Notes: generated from the sequence alone by a model not told the origin. A DNA stretch of 64,000 bases from Tilletia caries (GCA_032718865.1 JALUTQ010000046.1:930001-994000); one strand, 5' to 3'. Shown: positions 46,316-58,280, numbered from the stretch's first letter. Translations and numbers: made by a program.

Positions 46316-49133
46316 TTACACCGCACCGGGACCTCGTAGCCTCGTCTTCTCCATCTCGTTCCAGTGTGACAGCTCGGATTGTAAACGAGGATGCGCGGAC
46401 GCCGCCGGACCGTGCTGTACGGTACCACAGTAGCAACGTCAGTTCACTTGCCCATCGGTGGGTTGGCAGCCCCAGATTGATCACTCACCTCCAGTTCCTT
46501 GATGACTGCTTCGAAGAAAGTACCAAGAGCAATATGTTGTGCAGCGGCCGACTCCTTCGCCGCGCGCTTAGCCTGTGCATGAATCAGTCGTTCGACCTCG
46601 CTCCTCAGGCGGGCCAGCCTGTTGTTCGTGCGAAAAGCGCGCCGGGGGGAAGGGGGGGACAATCGTTCGATTCAGCAAAAAGTTAATGAATGGAGGAGGG
46701 GCGCAGAAGGAAATTGCCGCATACTCACTCTGCGAAGAGGAAGGCGTCGTCGTCCCCGTCTTCACTCAAGAGCACAAGACTTGAGTATGCCCGTGCATAT
46801 CTTGTCGATACCTGTTTGTAGCAATGGAGACGCATATGAGCAACACACACACACACACACATCGAGACAAGTCCGAAGAGAGGGAAACAAGGCGGACTCA
46901 CCAAGCGAACGAAGTCATCCGTGACCTTCTCAGGCGTCGTGCCCCCACCCCCAGCAGCAACCCTAACAAGCCCCCCAAACAACCCCCCCACACTCCCCCC
47001 TCCCCCTCCCCCACCCGAGCCCAAAACGCCAGCCGCCACAGCAGCCACATCAGCAACCTTCCTCACACTCTCCACATTCTCGCCCAGACTCTTCCTCAAC
47101 AGCGGCCCACACTCGGTCCGGAAGGCGAGCAGGATCGGGTGTAGGACGGAGGAGGAGCCGCGGGCGAGGGAGGCGGAGAGGAGGTTGGATGTTAGGCGGA
47201 GCATTGTTGCGAGGGAGAGGAGCGGGGGTGGGGTTGCTGTTGTGTTTAGGATGAGTTTGACGAAGGACTGTGGTTTGTTGGGGGGGGGGGGGGGGGAAGA
47301 TGTGTGAGTGGGACGTGTGCTTGGATTGATTCAATGGAGGCGTTGGAACTCACCAGCCAGTGACCGAGGGCAGGCTCCATGACCTGCTTCCACAGCTCAT
47401 CCGCCGCGCCTTTACCCTGATGTGCTCTCTGCTCCTTCAACGTCAGCCTAGTAACATTGACAACCGACTTCCGCCGCCGTCGTCCACTGGCAAGTGAGAA
47501 CGACCCATTAAACCGACTGCCCAACTCGCCAACCGTATCCTCCTCCTCATCATGTTCGTCATCCTCATCATCCTCTTCCTCATCATCATCATCGTCATCC
47601 ATCTCGTCCCGGTCCCGATCGCCAGCCAGACTGGCGCTGTCCTCAGGTCCCGGCGTCTCGTCGATGGTGGAGATGGGATGTCCCGATCCCGATGCGGCCG
47701 TCGTGGTGTTGGTGATGGCCGCACGCGCTCCAACAGCACTGATCGAGCCCCGTAATCTTCCATTCCCCTGATGGACGGGTGCAGAAGCTCTCCGCCCCAG
47801 CGCCGAGCCAGCAGAGGAAGAAGGACCTGGGAAGTTGACTCGGTTGAGTCCGAAGGCGGATGATGAGTCGAAGGCGGAGTTGCGCGATGGGGTCCCTCCT
47901 CCTCCTCCTGCGTCGGACATGGAGGCGAGGGAAGATCGGGCGGTGCCGGTGGTGAAGGTCGGGGAGGAGGTTACGGGGGGAGGCAGTTGCTCGAAGAAGC
48001 GGACGATGAAGGCGTACTCTGAACAGGCGTTGTCGAATAAGACGAGAGAGAGGGAGCGGAATAGAAGTTCGGGTGTTGCTCGCTGTACGACCTCGAGACG
48101 TTGCATCAGTGCGGGGGTGTATTAAAATGGAACAGGGCAGGAAGGAGGGAGGGGGAATGCTCACCATGGTTGGGTCATCGGCTTGATAGGCGAGGAGGAC
48201 GAGGGGCCCATCAAACTTGGCACAGCTGAGCCGATTGGCGTCCCAGTTCAACCAAGGATCACCCGCATTCACATTAGCAGCGTCCTTCTCCCGCCCAGCC
48301 GCGCCGCCGCCGCGAGAGAGGAAAGCAACGGCATTAGCGCCAAAGCCCGCAGCAGGAACTTCCTCCCCCATCAACACGTTCACGTCCTGCCCCCAACTCC
48401 GATTCCTTATGGTAGTCAGCGCGCGGGTATACCTCCGAAAGCCAGTCTCGAAGTAGAGTCGTGCCGCAGCGACGTAGGCGCGTTGGATGTCGATACTGAC
48501 CCGGCTGGCCTGGCGGGCGAGGAAGGCGTACAGGGGACGGTAGTGCTGTGCGAGGAGGATGGAGGATTGGAGGACTTGCAGGTTCGTTGTTACGCTGGAA
48601 CGGACGCTGTTGAGTGGGGCTAGGAGGGCGGGACGGATCTTGGTTGCGGCCATGACGCGGCAGCCTTCGGCGACGTCCCTTGCTTCTTTGATGGCCTTCA
48701 TCTCGGCGGGCGCGGAGCTGGAGCTGGAGCCGTTCTGGGTGGAAGAGGAGGAGGAGGGGAGGGAGGCGGGGAAGGCGGAGGCTGTTGCAGCGAGGACATT
48801 CTCGAGTTCGCCAATGGCAGCAGGCCAACTGGCATCGGGCTCGGTATCGAAGATCAGATTGACCAACGCGGGCCGGAGGGTGATGGTATTGAGCAACTCG
48901 GAGAGCGGGCGTTCGAGATGTGCGCGGGCATGTAAGCGTGCATCGATGTTGTTACTGCGTCGCTGGAGGTCTGAGATGTGGGTGGAGACGGTCTTGAGGT
49001 CGCGCTGGAAGGTGGAGAGGAAGGATTCGAGGGAGTCGAGGAGCGAGGTGGATGCGTTGACCTGGTCGTGCAGGGCGAGGAAGCCGGGTGCGCGCTCGAG
49101 GAAGGCGTGGTGGAGATGCTCGCGCGTCGCCAT
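46316..49133 (-). CDS. VPS52: VPS52, GARP tethering complex subunit
   Basis: Exons 49133-48165, 48091-47354, 47267-46902, 46811-46729, 46618-46489 and 46414-46316 give 794 residues. GARP tethers endosome-derived vesicles at the trans-Golgi. The N-terminal part is coiled-coil ([29 protein letters not shown]) and leads into [32 protein letters not shown] and [23 protein letters not shown], all Vps52 features. Later come [27 protein letters not shown] and, near the end, [32 protein letters not shown]. An acidic low-complexity insert ([21 protein letters not shown]) lies at about 485-510. The acceptor before 48091 is uncertain: no AG precedes the first plausible codon, so GAG at 48092-48094 was chosen; CAG further in is possible. 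Confidence 0.88.
46842..46860. repeat. (CA)n microsatellite in a VPS52 intron
   Basis: About nine CA dinucleotides lie inside the intron between VPS52 exons three and four. Confidence 0.9.
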
Positions 49134-49391
49134 TGCTGTCGTTCGCAGTGTGTGTGTATGTGCAGCACGTGGTGGGAGGTGGGAGGTGGGAGGTACCGCC
49201 TCGCCGATGTCAAGATGGGAGGGCTCGATGCCATCGCGAGGGAGCCGACGGGGGAGCCGAGCGGAGGTACAGTATGAGGTACTCGCCTCACTCACTCACT
49301 CACTCACTGACTTCCTCACGCAGGACGACGACGACGATCATCCCAGGACCCAGACTCACACACACACACAAGCTGCTGTCCTCTGTCCTCG
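49134..49391. promoter_or_regulatory. Divergent promoter, VPS52 and MGM1
   Basis: A 258-base head-to-head spacer. It contains a (CTCA)n microsatellite (about 49287-49309), a GGTGGGA tandem (about 49170-49193) and a (CA)n run (about 49354-49369). Confidence 0.5.
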
Positions 49392-52300
49392 ATGTCGATG
49401 TCGATGTCGACGTCGACTGCTCTCGCCACAGCAGCGCGCAGACGGCTCTCTCGCTCCGCTGCACCAACAGCATCCACCTCAACTACAACCTCAACACCGC
49501 CATCGGCCGTCCTCTACCGTCACCTAGCCACATCCGCATCCCCTTCCTTCAACCGCTCAGCAGCCCTCCTCCGCACACCCCGCCCGCACCTCCTCTCCAA
49601 CTCAGCACTCACCCTCCCACACGGCCGCGTACTCCGCTCCAGGTCCATCTCCTTCACCACCGTGCCCAGGATCGCATTCCGCGTCCTCAGAGTACCCGTC
49701 TATGCTGGCGGAGCAGCAGCAGGCGTCCTCACCTATGCCAACTACAAGGTCGATGGTCAGTATGCTCTCTTATCCCATTTACCACTTTTTCTCTCTGTCA
49801 AAGATCTGACCATTTCCTTCTGCGCCACCCCTTCCACACAGAATTCCGCGGTTTCATGGGCGACACCCTCGGCAAAACAGGCGACGTCCTCGTAGACGCC
49901 TACGACTCCGTAAACCGTGTCGGCTCAAAAGCATACGCAAACGCACAGATGGGCCTCGGACGACTACAGGAACAGTTTGAAGAGCTCGAGTTGCCTGAGT
50001 TAAAGACGCCTACTTTCTTCCAGAACTTGGTCGATCGCGTTCGGGAGCGGTCCGCGAGGATTGATGCGGAGGATGAGGCTGCGGATGCGGCCGCGGCTGC
50101 TGCCGCTAAGGGAAGTAGTGGTGGTGGAGGTGGTGGTGGTGGGAGCGGCGGGGATGGAGGAAGTGGTCAAAGTTCCAGTGGCGGAAACGGAGGCGGAGGA
50201 GCCGGAGGCCCCGTCGCAGCCCTCACCGCCTCCATCTTCGGCTCCAGCGGCGAGATCGACCAACCAACCGAGGAAAACTCCGACGTGCGCCACTCGCCCA
50301 ACAGTTCCGAAGAACTCATGATGCTCACCCGCAAGCTGATCGAGGTTCGCAATATTCTGAAGGAGATCGACCACGAGGACGAGAACCTGACGCTGCCGTC
50401 GATCGTGGTCATCGGGAGCCAGAGCAGTGGCAAGAGCTCGGTGTTGGAGGCTATTGTTGGACATGAGTTCTTGCCGAAGGGGAATAACATGGTCACCCGT
50501 CGACCCCTCGAACTCACCCTGATCCACACCGACATGGAGCCTACCCCAGCTTCCGGTCGCGGTCGCGGCAAGTCCGCTAACGTGGTCGAATACGGCGAGT
50601 TCCCCGGCCTCGGCCTAGGCCGAATCACAGACTTCAAGCAGATCCAAAAAGTACTCTTCGACCTGAACATGTCCGTGTCCGAGTCCGAATGCGTCTCCGA
50701 CGAGCCCATCGAGCTCCGCATCCACTCCCCACACGTGCCCGATTTGACCCTGATCGATCTGCCCGGGTACGTTCAGATCAGCTCGATCGACCAGCCTGAG
50801 CATCTCCGCGACAAGATCGAGAAACTGTGCGAGAAGTACATTCAAGCTCCGAACGTCATCCTAGCCGTCTGCGCGGCTGACGTCGATCTGGCCAACAGTC
50901 CGGCCTTGCGGGCCAGTCGGAAAGTCGACCAGCTCGGGCTTCGCACCATTGGCGTTATCACGAAGATGGATCTCGTCGACCCGGAAGTGGGCGCAGGTAT
51001 TCTCGTGAACAACCGATACCCGCTCGCGCTCGGCTACGTCGGCGTCGTTTGTAAACACAACCCGGCCCGCTCGGACGTCGGGCATGATTCCACCCATGCG
51101 GATGGGAACATCACGGCTGCTATTTTGCGGCAGGAGAAGGACTACTTTGATGCGAATCGGGACTCGTTCCGTGCGCCGTCCCGGGGCAGGAACGCGGGTG
51201 TGGAGCCTATGCTCGGCACGGATACGCTCCGGCGTCGATTGATGACCGTCCTGGAGGAGAGCATGGGGTCGTCCCTACACGGCATCGCGAACGCGGTGCA
51301 AGTCGAGCTCGAAGAGGCGAGCTACCAGTTCAAGGTGCAGTACAACGACCGGGCCATCAGCGCGGAGTCCTACCTTGCCGAGACGATGGACGGGCTCAAG
51401 CTTCGCTTTAAGGAGTTCGCGGACACGTTTGGGAAACCGCAGGTGCGCGCGTTGCTTAAGGACGCGCTCGATCAGCGGGTGATGGACATCCTGGCGCAGA
51501 TGTACTGGGACGAGCCGCGCGTGGGGGAACTTGCGCAGCTGGCGGAGCAGCGTCGGGTCGGGCCGGAGGATGTGGACCGGTTTTGGCAGTACAAGCTTGA
51601 TGCGAGTACGTCTGGCTTGACCAAGGCGGGCGTGGGCAGGTTGAGCACGCAGATCGTGGTTGATGAGTTGCGCTCGCGGCTCGAGTCGCTCGCGCGGACC
51701 GAACCGCTGAATCACCACCAGGACGCACAGGAACGGATCCTGGCGTATGGCACTGCCATCCTGCGCGATCGGTTCGGACTGACTGCAGACCAGGTGGAGA
51801 ACTGCGTGAAGCCGTTCAAGTACGAGGTGGAAGTCGAACCGCGGGAGTGGGAGGCGGGTCGGGAGCGGAGCTTGGCGCTGTTCGATCGGGAGTTGAAGAT
51901 GTGCGATGAGGCGCTGGCGGGGATTCGGAAGGCTGTGGGTGGGAGGCGGTTGCGCGGGGCGGTGGAGTACGTGCGATACCTCGAAGACCGCGCCAAACGG
52001 CGTGCCCAGGCCCGATTGCGCGGTGCCTCCCCTGAAGAATCCGACGACTCCGAGCGCGAAGCAGCGTCGAACGACCTCCATCGACCGGACTACAACCCCG
52101 CCCTGCTAAACGAAGCGAAGCGCGCGCTGGAGCTCTCGACGCGCTCGGAGGTTCTTCGGATGCGGATGAGCGTCCTAAAAGGGAGGAGGTGTAAGGCGGG
52201 CCCGGAGCAGAAGGCGTTCTGCCCGGAGGCGTTTATGAACGTCGTTGCTGATAAACTTACGTATACGGCGGTGATGTTTATCAATATTGAGATGTTGACT

Positions 52301-52701
52301 GAGTTCTTTTACCAGGTGAGTGTTTTCTTTCTTTTCTTACCTCGAAGAGTTGTGCCTTGGATTGATGGCTGACAAAACCTATCTTCGCTTTCAAGTTCCC
52401 GCGCGAGATCGATACGCGGTTGGTGCAGGGGATGGAGAAGGCGGATTTGGCGAAGTTCGCGCGGGAGAATCCGAGCGTACGGGCGCACCTGGATCTGCAG
52501 GAGCGGAAGCAGAAATTGGAGGTGGTGAGTTCTCGTTCTTCCCTGCTCTACTTTTGTCCGTACCCTTCATAAATGTCAAGGCTGCTCACACACACTCTTT
52601 GTCTGCCCACCTCCAAGGTCATGGACAAGCTTGATAGCCTGGTGAAGCTCTACCAGGAGCGTCAGGCACCCCGGCGCGAATCGAAGTGGAGCATTTTCTG
52701 A
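49392..52701 (+). CDS. MGM1: Mitochondrial inner-membrane dynamin-like GTPase MGM1 (OPA1)
   Basis: Exons 49392-49755, 49842-52315, 52396-52524 and 52618-52701 give 1016 residues. Mgm1 fuses mitochondrial inner membranes and maintains cristae. The N-terminus is Ser/Arg/Thr-rich without acids for about 90 residues (presequence), followed by a hydrophobic segment near 97-117 ([18 protein letters not shown]). A Gly/Ser tract spans about 213-240. The GTPase motifs are GSQSSGKSS (about 311), LIDLPG (about 426) and TKMD (about 493). The middle and GED regions continue to a C-terminal [15 protein letters not shown]. The start ATG lies in an ATGTCG triplicate; the first of the three is used. One acceptor (before 52396) is AAG. 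Confidence 0.95.
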
Positions 52702-53046
52702 CGGACCACTCTCCCCTCCGCTCCAACTTTTCGGACTCGATTTAACCCCCATCCCACCTCTCTGCCACGCCTGCGACGACCACTTTCTGAATTCGATACC
52801 CCCTACTTCGCCTGCCCTTGCCGGAACCTCCCTATACATCCTTTGATCTTTCTGCCAAGCGGCCTACATAAACACGCGCACTTCACTGCCCTCTCCACTC
52901 ACTTTGTACAGTACCGTAACCCCCCCCCCCCCCCCCTGTGGATAACAAACGCCAACCTCCCAAAAATCTAAAAGCTGAATCCAAATAGTCCAAGAAATGG
53001 TTGCGATGCAGGAGAGTAAACGGAGGGCTACAGCTGAATGCAAGAT
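52702..53046. other. Convergent 3' region with C-run
   Basis: 3' flanks of MGM1 and PRO1. A C-run of about 17 lies at 52920-52936. I looked for a PUA-domain exon for PRO1 here on the minus strand and saw none. Confidence 0.5.
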
Positions 53047-54126
53047 CTATACCCAAGGCGGGGTGCTGGTGCCGTGCAATGCCTGCATTACGGAGCGCCT
53101 GCGCTCGTCGGAGAGGCCGCGGGGCCTTGGGAGGAAGAAGGTATGTGCGGGCAACGAGGCGCGATCGATGGTGGCAAGCTCGGCGGGGGTAGGTGCTGCA
53201 TATACGATTTTGAGGATGTTGGTCGGGGTGGATCCGTTGAGGATGCAGGTGGCCACGCCGGCCGCATGTGCCAACTCTGCTGCGTCGAGTTTGGTCTGCA
53301 TGCCACCGGTGCCAAAGTCGGATCCCATGGTGGCTACTTGTACCGATTGCCGGATCTGGGAGACGTCAGAGACGATGTCGAGTCTCTTTGCGGATGGGTC
53401 CTTCGTTGGGTTGGAGGTGTACAGCCCGTCGACGTCCGTGCATAGGAAGAGATAATCCGCATCAACCAGCTCAGCAGTGATCGCCGACAGCTTATCATTA
53501 TCGCCAAAGCGGAGCTCGTCCACGGCGACCGTGTCGTTCTCGTTCACGATGGGGATGGCCGAGTAGCGGTCGGAGAGGAGGGCGGAGAAGGTGGCGCGTG
53601 CGTTGCGGTAGCGGGTCTCGTCTGCGATGTCTGCGCGGGTGAGGAGGACTTGGGCGACCATGAGACCGAGGTTGGAGAACAGACTGTCCCACAGCGCCAT
53701 CAACCTAAGCTGACCAAGGGCAGCAAGCGCCTGTCGATCCGGGACAGCCTTCGGCTTGCTCGTAATGCCCATCCGCAACCTTCCCATCCCGATCGCGCCA
53801 GAGCAGACGAGGACGACACGATGGCCGTGGGAACGGAGGTCGTGGCATACCTCCACGATGGAGGAGAGGATTGCGAGCTTGGGGAGGTGTGTGGATTCGG
53901 AGAGGATGGAGGAGGTGCCTAGTTTGATGACTACTGTCTTTTGGTTTGGGTTTGGGGGTGGGGGGAAGGCGGGAGATTGGGGGGTGGAGGGGAGGCGGGA
54001 GCTGGATTGTGAGCGGGAGCGTGCCTGTTGGAAGTCGGAGTCCGTTGTCGAGCCCGTCCCCGTCCCCGTCCCCGCCGCCGCCGTCCCCGTCGCTGTCGCT
54101 GTCGCTGCTGCTGCCGAGTCTTCCAT
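53047..54126 (-). CDS. PRO1: Glutamate 5-kinase, apparently lacking the PUA domain
   Basis: A single exon. From the ATG at 54126 it gives 359 residues; a longer in-frame ATG at 54198 and a GTG at 54249 exist, but the MEDS start precedes only a low-complexity Ala/Thr/Gly leader. The enzyme phosphorylates glutamate in the first step of proline synthesis. The amino-acid kinase fold is complete: TVVIKLGTSSI, VVLVCSGAIGMGR, LAALGQLRLMALWDSLF, IVNENDTVAVDELRFGDND, FLCTDVDGLYT, VATMGSDFGTGGMQTKLDAAELA. Fungal enzymes usually continue into a linker and a C-terminal PUA domain; here the linker is recognisable (FFLPRPRGLSDERR) but the frame stops about 20 residues later. It is divergent from UTP4, with 212 bases between starts. 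Confidence 0.9.
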   Translation of the reverse strand: MEDSAAAATATATGTAAAGTGTGTGSTTDSDFQQARSRSQSSSRLPSTPQSPAFPPPPNPNQKTVVIKLGTSSILSESTHLPKLAILSSIVEVCHDLRSHGHRVVLVCSGAIGMGRLRMGITSKPKAVPDRQALAALGQLRLMALWDSLFSNLGLMVAQVLLTRADIADETRYRNARATFSALLSDRYSAIPIVNENDTVAVDELRFGDNDKLSAITAELVDADYLFLCTDVDGLYTSNPTKDPSAKRLDIVSDVSQIRQSVQVATMGSDFGTGGMQTKLDAAELAHAAGVATCILNGSTPTNILKIVYAAPTPAELATIDRASLPAHTFFLPRPRGLSDERRRSVMQALHGTSTPPWV

Positions 54127-54338
54127 TGTCGCTGTTGGTGGCAGGGCAGCTGAGCCAGAAGATCGTCCTGACTGACTCACAAGGCAACACCGGCTCATCG
54201 GACCGTTCACCGTACCCGCCGCCTCCACCTCCACATCGCAATTTCCCACGGTTCCTTCTCAAGCAGCAGAGCAAAAAAAGTTGAACTTGGCCAACCTCGC
54301 CTCGCGCTCGCCTCTTGACCACGGCTGCCAGGATCAGA
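54127..54338. promoter_or_regulatory. Divergent promoter, PRO1 and UTP4
   Basis: Only 212 bases separate the start codons. No strong motif was identified. Confidence 0.45.
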
Positions 54339-54373
54339 ATGAGCAGACAACACACAGCAGCAGCAGCAGGAGC

Positions 54374-54430
<57 letters not shown>

Positions 54431-57400
54431 GGAGAGCGCAGCAGTCACTCTCCACCGCGTACGCTTCCTCGACTGGCAGCCATCCCCCATCACTGCCATC
54501 GCATTCGCACCGCTCCCGCCGCATCTCCAGCACACATCCCTCCGCCCCGTCCTCGCCATCGCCCGCCAGAACGGCAACATCGAGCTATGCCAGTGGAACG
54601 ACAGCGACGCTGCTTCCACAAAGAACGCCGCACCGCGTCCATGGCTCGTAGACTCAGTGCGTATTCTTCGGTCTATGTTGATAAGCAGGCAAGCAGAACT
54701 GACTCACTATATTTCCCACACCCAACAGGTCATCGTCAACCCATATCCAGCCAACGTACAGGCGCTCTGCTTCGTCCTCAGTCCAGCATCCCAACAGCAC
54801 CAGACTCTCCGTCTCTTCTCCATCTCCGGCGGCGCCCTCATCACCGAACACGCACTCACGCCGTCCATAGCAGCCATCTACCACCGGCACGCAAAGCAGC
54901 ACCCATCATCCTCATCATCATCATCCAACCCGTTCGCTCCCCCAAAACCATCAACCACAACCACCTCCGCCGACCCCCGGTTCCTCACCGTCTCCCGCTC
55001 CCTCCCTTCGCACGCAGGAACCATCTGGTCCATCAGTGCCTCGCCCCTCGGCACCAAGCTCGCCATCGGCTGTGAGGACGGGCGGGTACGGCTGATCGAC
55101 ATCGCTCAGGGTCGCTTCCAGCATCTCGACCAGTCCAGTCCACTTGCTCGAAGGAGAAGACCGGATGGTACTTTCCGCGGTGTCGCACATGCCCTCGACA
55201 GGGCAAAGGGAAGGATCATGTGTCTCGCCTGGGGTCCGCCTCAGCGCTCGAACATCGGGACACAACTGACAAACGGAAATAAGAAGAAACAAGGTAGCGC
55301 ATCTGATTCCTCCTCGTCCGACGATTCCGACGACGACGACGATGATGACGAAGAGGATAGCGGAGAAGTCTCCGGCTGGACAGAATCCTTCCTCCTCGGC
55401 GGCACATCCTCGTCCCACGCCGTCCTATGGGAAGTCTCCTCCGGCCAAACCCTAGCGCGGCTCCAAACGCCCACAGCCCGGACCCACTCCCACATCGACG
55501 GCCCCACCGTGGTCTGGTCCTGCGCCGTCCTGCCCGACGGAACCACCGTCCTCGGCGATTCGACCGGCCGAGTCACCTTCTATGACGGCCGTACACGCGT
55601 GCCTATTCCGGGCGCTGCGTTCGCCTCGCATGGTCAGAATGCAGACGTACTCGCCCTCTGTGTCGGACCGGACGGGAAGACGGTCTACTCGGGTGGAGTG
55701 GATCAGCGCGTGGCCGAGTACACCCTCGTTCACACCTCGGCCCTCGGCGGTGGTAATGGTAACGGTGCGGTGGGATACCGAGGAGGGAAGTGGGTCCAGT
55801 CCGGCCTGCGAAGACTGCATGCGCACGACATCCGCGCACTCGCCATCGAGCCCGCCTTTGACATGATGCGAGTCGCACGGGCTCGGCATGACGCCCTGGC
55901 CCGTCAGGGCGATCGTACCGCGCCCCTTGTGGGCGCTGACGATGTCCTCCCCCCGCGACTTCCCATCCTCGCCAGTGGAGGGCTTGACTTCCATCTTGTC
56001 CTTACGCCCGCTGCGCCGCCTACCTCGCCCCAGGCGCGAGACGGGTCCGGCCGGACTGTCGCTTCGGCACATAGTGACGACGGCAGTGATGAGGAGCAGG
56101 AGCAGGACGACGCTCTCTCCTCGGCGATGCTGCGCTCGCCGAATAAGCGTCGTCTGAAGGGGACGCAGCGGATCCAAGGTCGGACTGCGGACGGTCTCGA
56201 CGCTGATCGGATTGCTGAGACGACGAGGGTGTATAATCCGATTAGTACGACTACGCTTGTGAACTTTGCGGATACGACGCAGAGGCGTGTGCCGTTTGTT
56301 CCCCTGAACTCGCTTGGGGCGGGAGGCGGTGGTGGGTTGGGCGGGTCGTTGGGGAGTGCGCTTGCTGGTGGCACGGTGGCTGCTGTCCTGAAGCAGAAGC
56401 GGTGGATCGTGTTGAGGCGGGAGAGGAGTATTGCCGTCTGGGCTCTGACGGGATCATCTGCCCAGGACGATGAGGAGGAGGCAGAAGATCTTCTTAATGG
56501 CGGCATCACGGACGACGAACATAAGTGGACGAAGCTGTTGGATCTGCAGCCGCGGCTTCGATCGCAGATCGTCACAGCGGCCATGGATCCCACGGGCCGC
56601 TTCCTGGCTGTGTCGGACCTGTTCGAGACGAAGCTCTTCGCGTTCACGCAGGAGGAGGGCGGGAGCGCGGGGCTCTTGCTGCCTGCCAAGGTGGCTTCGC
56701 TGGGCAAGGCGTTTGAAGGGATGGACGCTGCGCCTGCTGCGTCTGCGCTGAGCTTCAACCCGGCCGGTGATGCCTTGATCCTGTGCACCCACCGTGCCGC
56801 TTGGATTCACGTCGTTCGGATCGAGCAGGATGGCGATGAGGACGCGGTGAAGTGTATGAAGGTGAAGAGCTTTGCTCAGCACCGTAGTCGGCCGACGTGG
56901 CTTGATGGTGCGGGCGCTGGTGTGCCGCGTGCGATGGTTGGTCGGAAGGGCTCGGTTTTGGCTATGAATGGACATTTGGGCGGGATGGACACGGACACGG
57001 CGGAGAATAGCTCTGTCGACGGCGACGGCGAGGAAGTGAATGGAGGAGGAGGACACGCCTCAGTCGCGAATGGGACATCGGTGCCAGCGCAGGCGGCCAT
57101 CCTGCCACTGAGGGATCAATTCGTGACCATCCTCCACGCGAGCGTTTCCTTGGACGGTCGATTCCTGGCCACGCTGGACGACAGCAAGCGGGTGCATGTC
57201 TTTTCCCTTGCCACGCTGTCCCACGTACGCGTCATGCCGAGTCTTGCGGAGCGGCCTTCGGCGCTTCTCTGGCGCTCGTTTGGGGAGGGGCTGCTTTGGC
57301 TGGTTGCGTTGTTGCCGAGTGGGGTTGTTGGTGCGTGGGAGGTGGAAGGTGGTGTTGGTGCTGGTACGAGCACTTCGTCTTCATCGCTCCAGCAGGACGT

Positions 57401-58034
57401 GCGTCGGTGGAGTAAAGGCGTGAGTGCGGCGCTGGTGCCTGTGCTGTCGTCCATCAAGGACCCGGCGGTCGGTCTGCTTTGGTTGCCTCCGCGTCGGCAG
57501 TTGCAAGACTCCTCGGCTACGAAGAAGAAGGGGAAGAAGGACTCGGCTCGGCAGGCGGAGACGATGCTTGTCTGGGGTCCGAATTGGTTGTGTACTGTTG
57601 TGGAGCGGGACGGCGGTCGGCGTGGTCGAGGAGGAGGGGATGTGGAGATGGCAGAGGTGCCCAATGGCAACGGGACGGGGCCGACGACGAATGGCCATCG
57701 TCGTCGACGTAAACGCGACTCGAGTCCGTCCAAGAAGGCTGCTGCTGCTGCTGATCCGTCGTCTGCTGCATCTACGACTGGGGGGTCGACGACGGGTACG
57801 GGCGCTGGAAGTAGCGGCAACAGCAAGTCGGAGGCGAAGGAAGACGCGGGGCGGTTTGAGGTCCGGTTGAATTTCCGGTATGCTTCGATCTTGCTTGTGG
57901 ATGCTGTTTATGGTCGGGCGGGTGAGGAGGGTGAGGTTGGAGGACCGGAGCTGGTTGTTGTGGAGCGGCCGTTCTTTGATTTGGTGTCGTACATGGCGCC
58001 GGCGTACAACCGGGGGGCGCGGTATGGATCTTGA
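54339..58034 (+). CDS. UTP4: UTP4, U3 snoRNP (t-UTP) WD40 protein
   Basis: Exons 54339-54656 and 54729-58034 give 1207 residues. Utp4 (human cirhin) belongs to the t-UTP/UtpA subcomplex of the small-subunit processome and acts in early pre-18S rRNA processing. The N-terminal VTLHRVRFLDWQPSPITAIAF is typical. WD-like blades follow (GTIWSISASPLGTKLAIGCEDGRVRLIDI, VVWSCAVLPDGTTVLGDSTGRVTFYD, LALCVGPDGKTVYSGGVDQRVAEY, and later ones), ending in the expected PAYNRGARYGS-type tail. The intron at 54657-54728 is a multiple of three without a stop, so it could be read through; GTGCGT, CTGAC and CAACAG support splicing. Several low-complexity inserts make it longer than yeast Utp4, including an Ala/Gly run from a minisatellite near the start. 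Confidence 0.9.
54356..54430 (+). repeat. AGCAGG minisatellite in UTP4 coding sequence
   Basis: About ten copies of AGCAGG or a close variant encode an Ala-Gly repeat at residues 6-30. Array length is likely to vary between strains. Confidence 0.9.
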
Positions 58035-58280
58035 ATTCTTTTATTGCGGTCATACGTGGCGAATCTCATAGACATGCTTGAGTCACGTCCTTCTTGTGCA
58101 CCGAGTCAGCGTTTTGGTTGAGGTCACGTGGTGGGGTTGAGAAGATCTCTGGGCAGCTGACTTGATGCCAGGCGAGCTGGAGTACGTTCATCTGCATCGT
58201 GCTGGACATCATTCATTGAAATCAGCGCTGCGTCGAATAACAGCCCGCTCTCCGGTCCTCCTTTTTACAGTCAGTCCAAG
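58035..58280. other. Short intergenic spacer with E-box
   Basis: A 246-base spacer between UTP4 and the next gene in the same direction. It holds GTCACGTG at about 58123-58130, a CACGTG E-box. Confidence 0.4.

Noticed and set aside
49088..49391. Upstream extension of the long MGM1 frame
   Set aside because: That reading frame runs through the intron and a different frame of the presequence. The ATG at 49392 with splicing 49755/49842 gives a proper mitochondrial leader.
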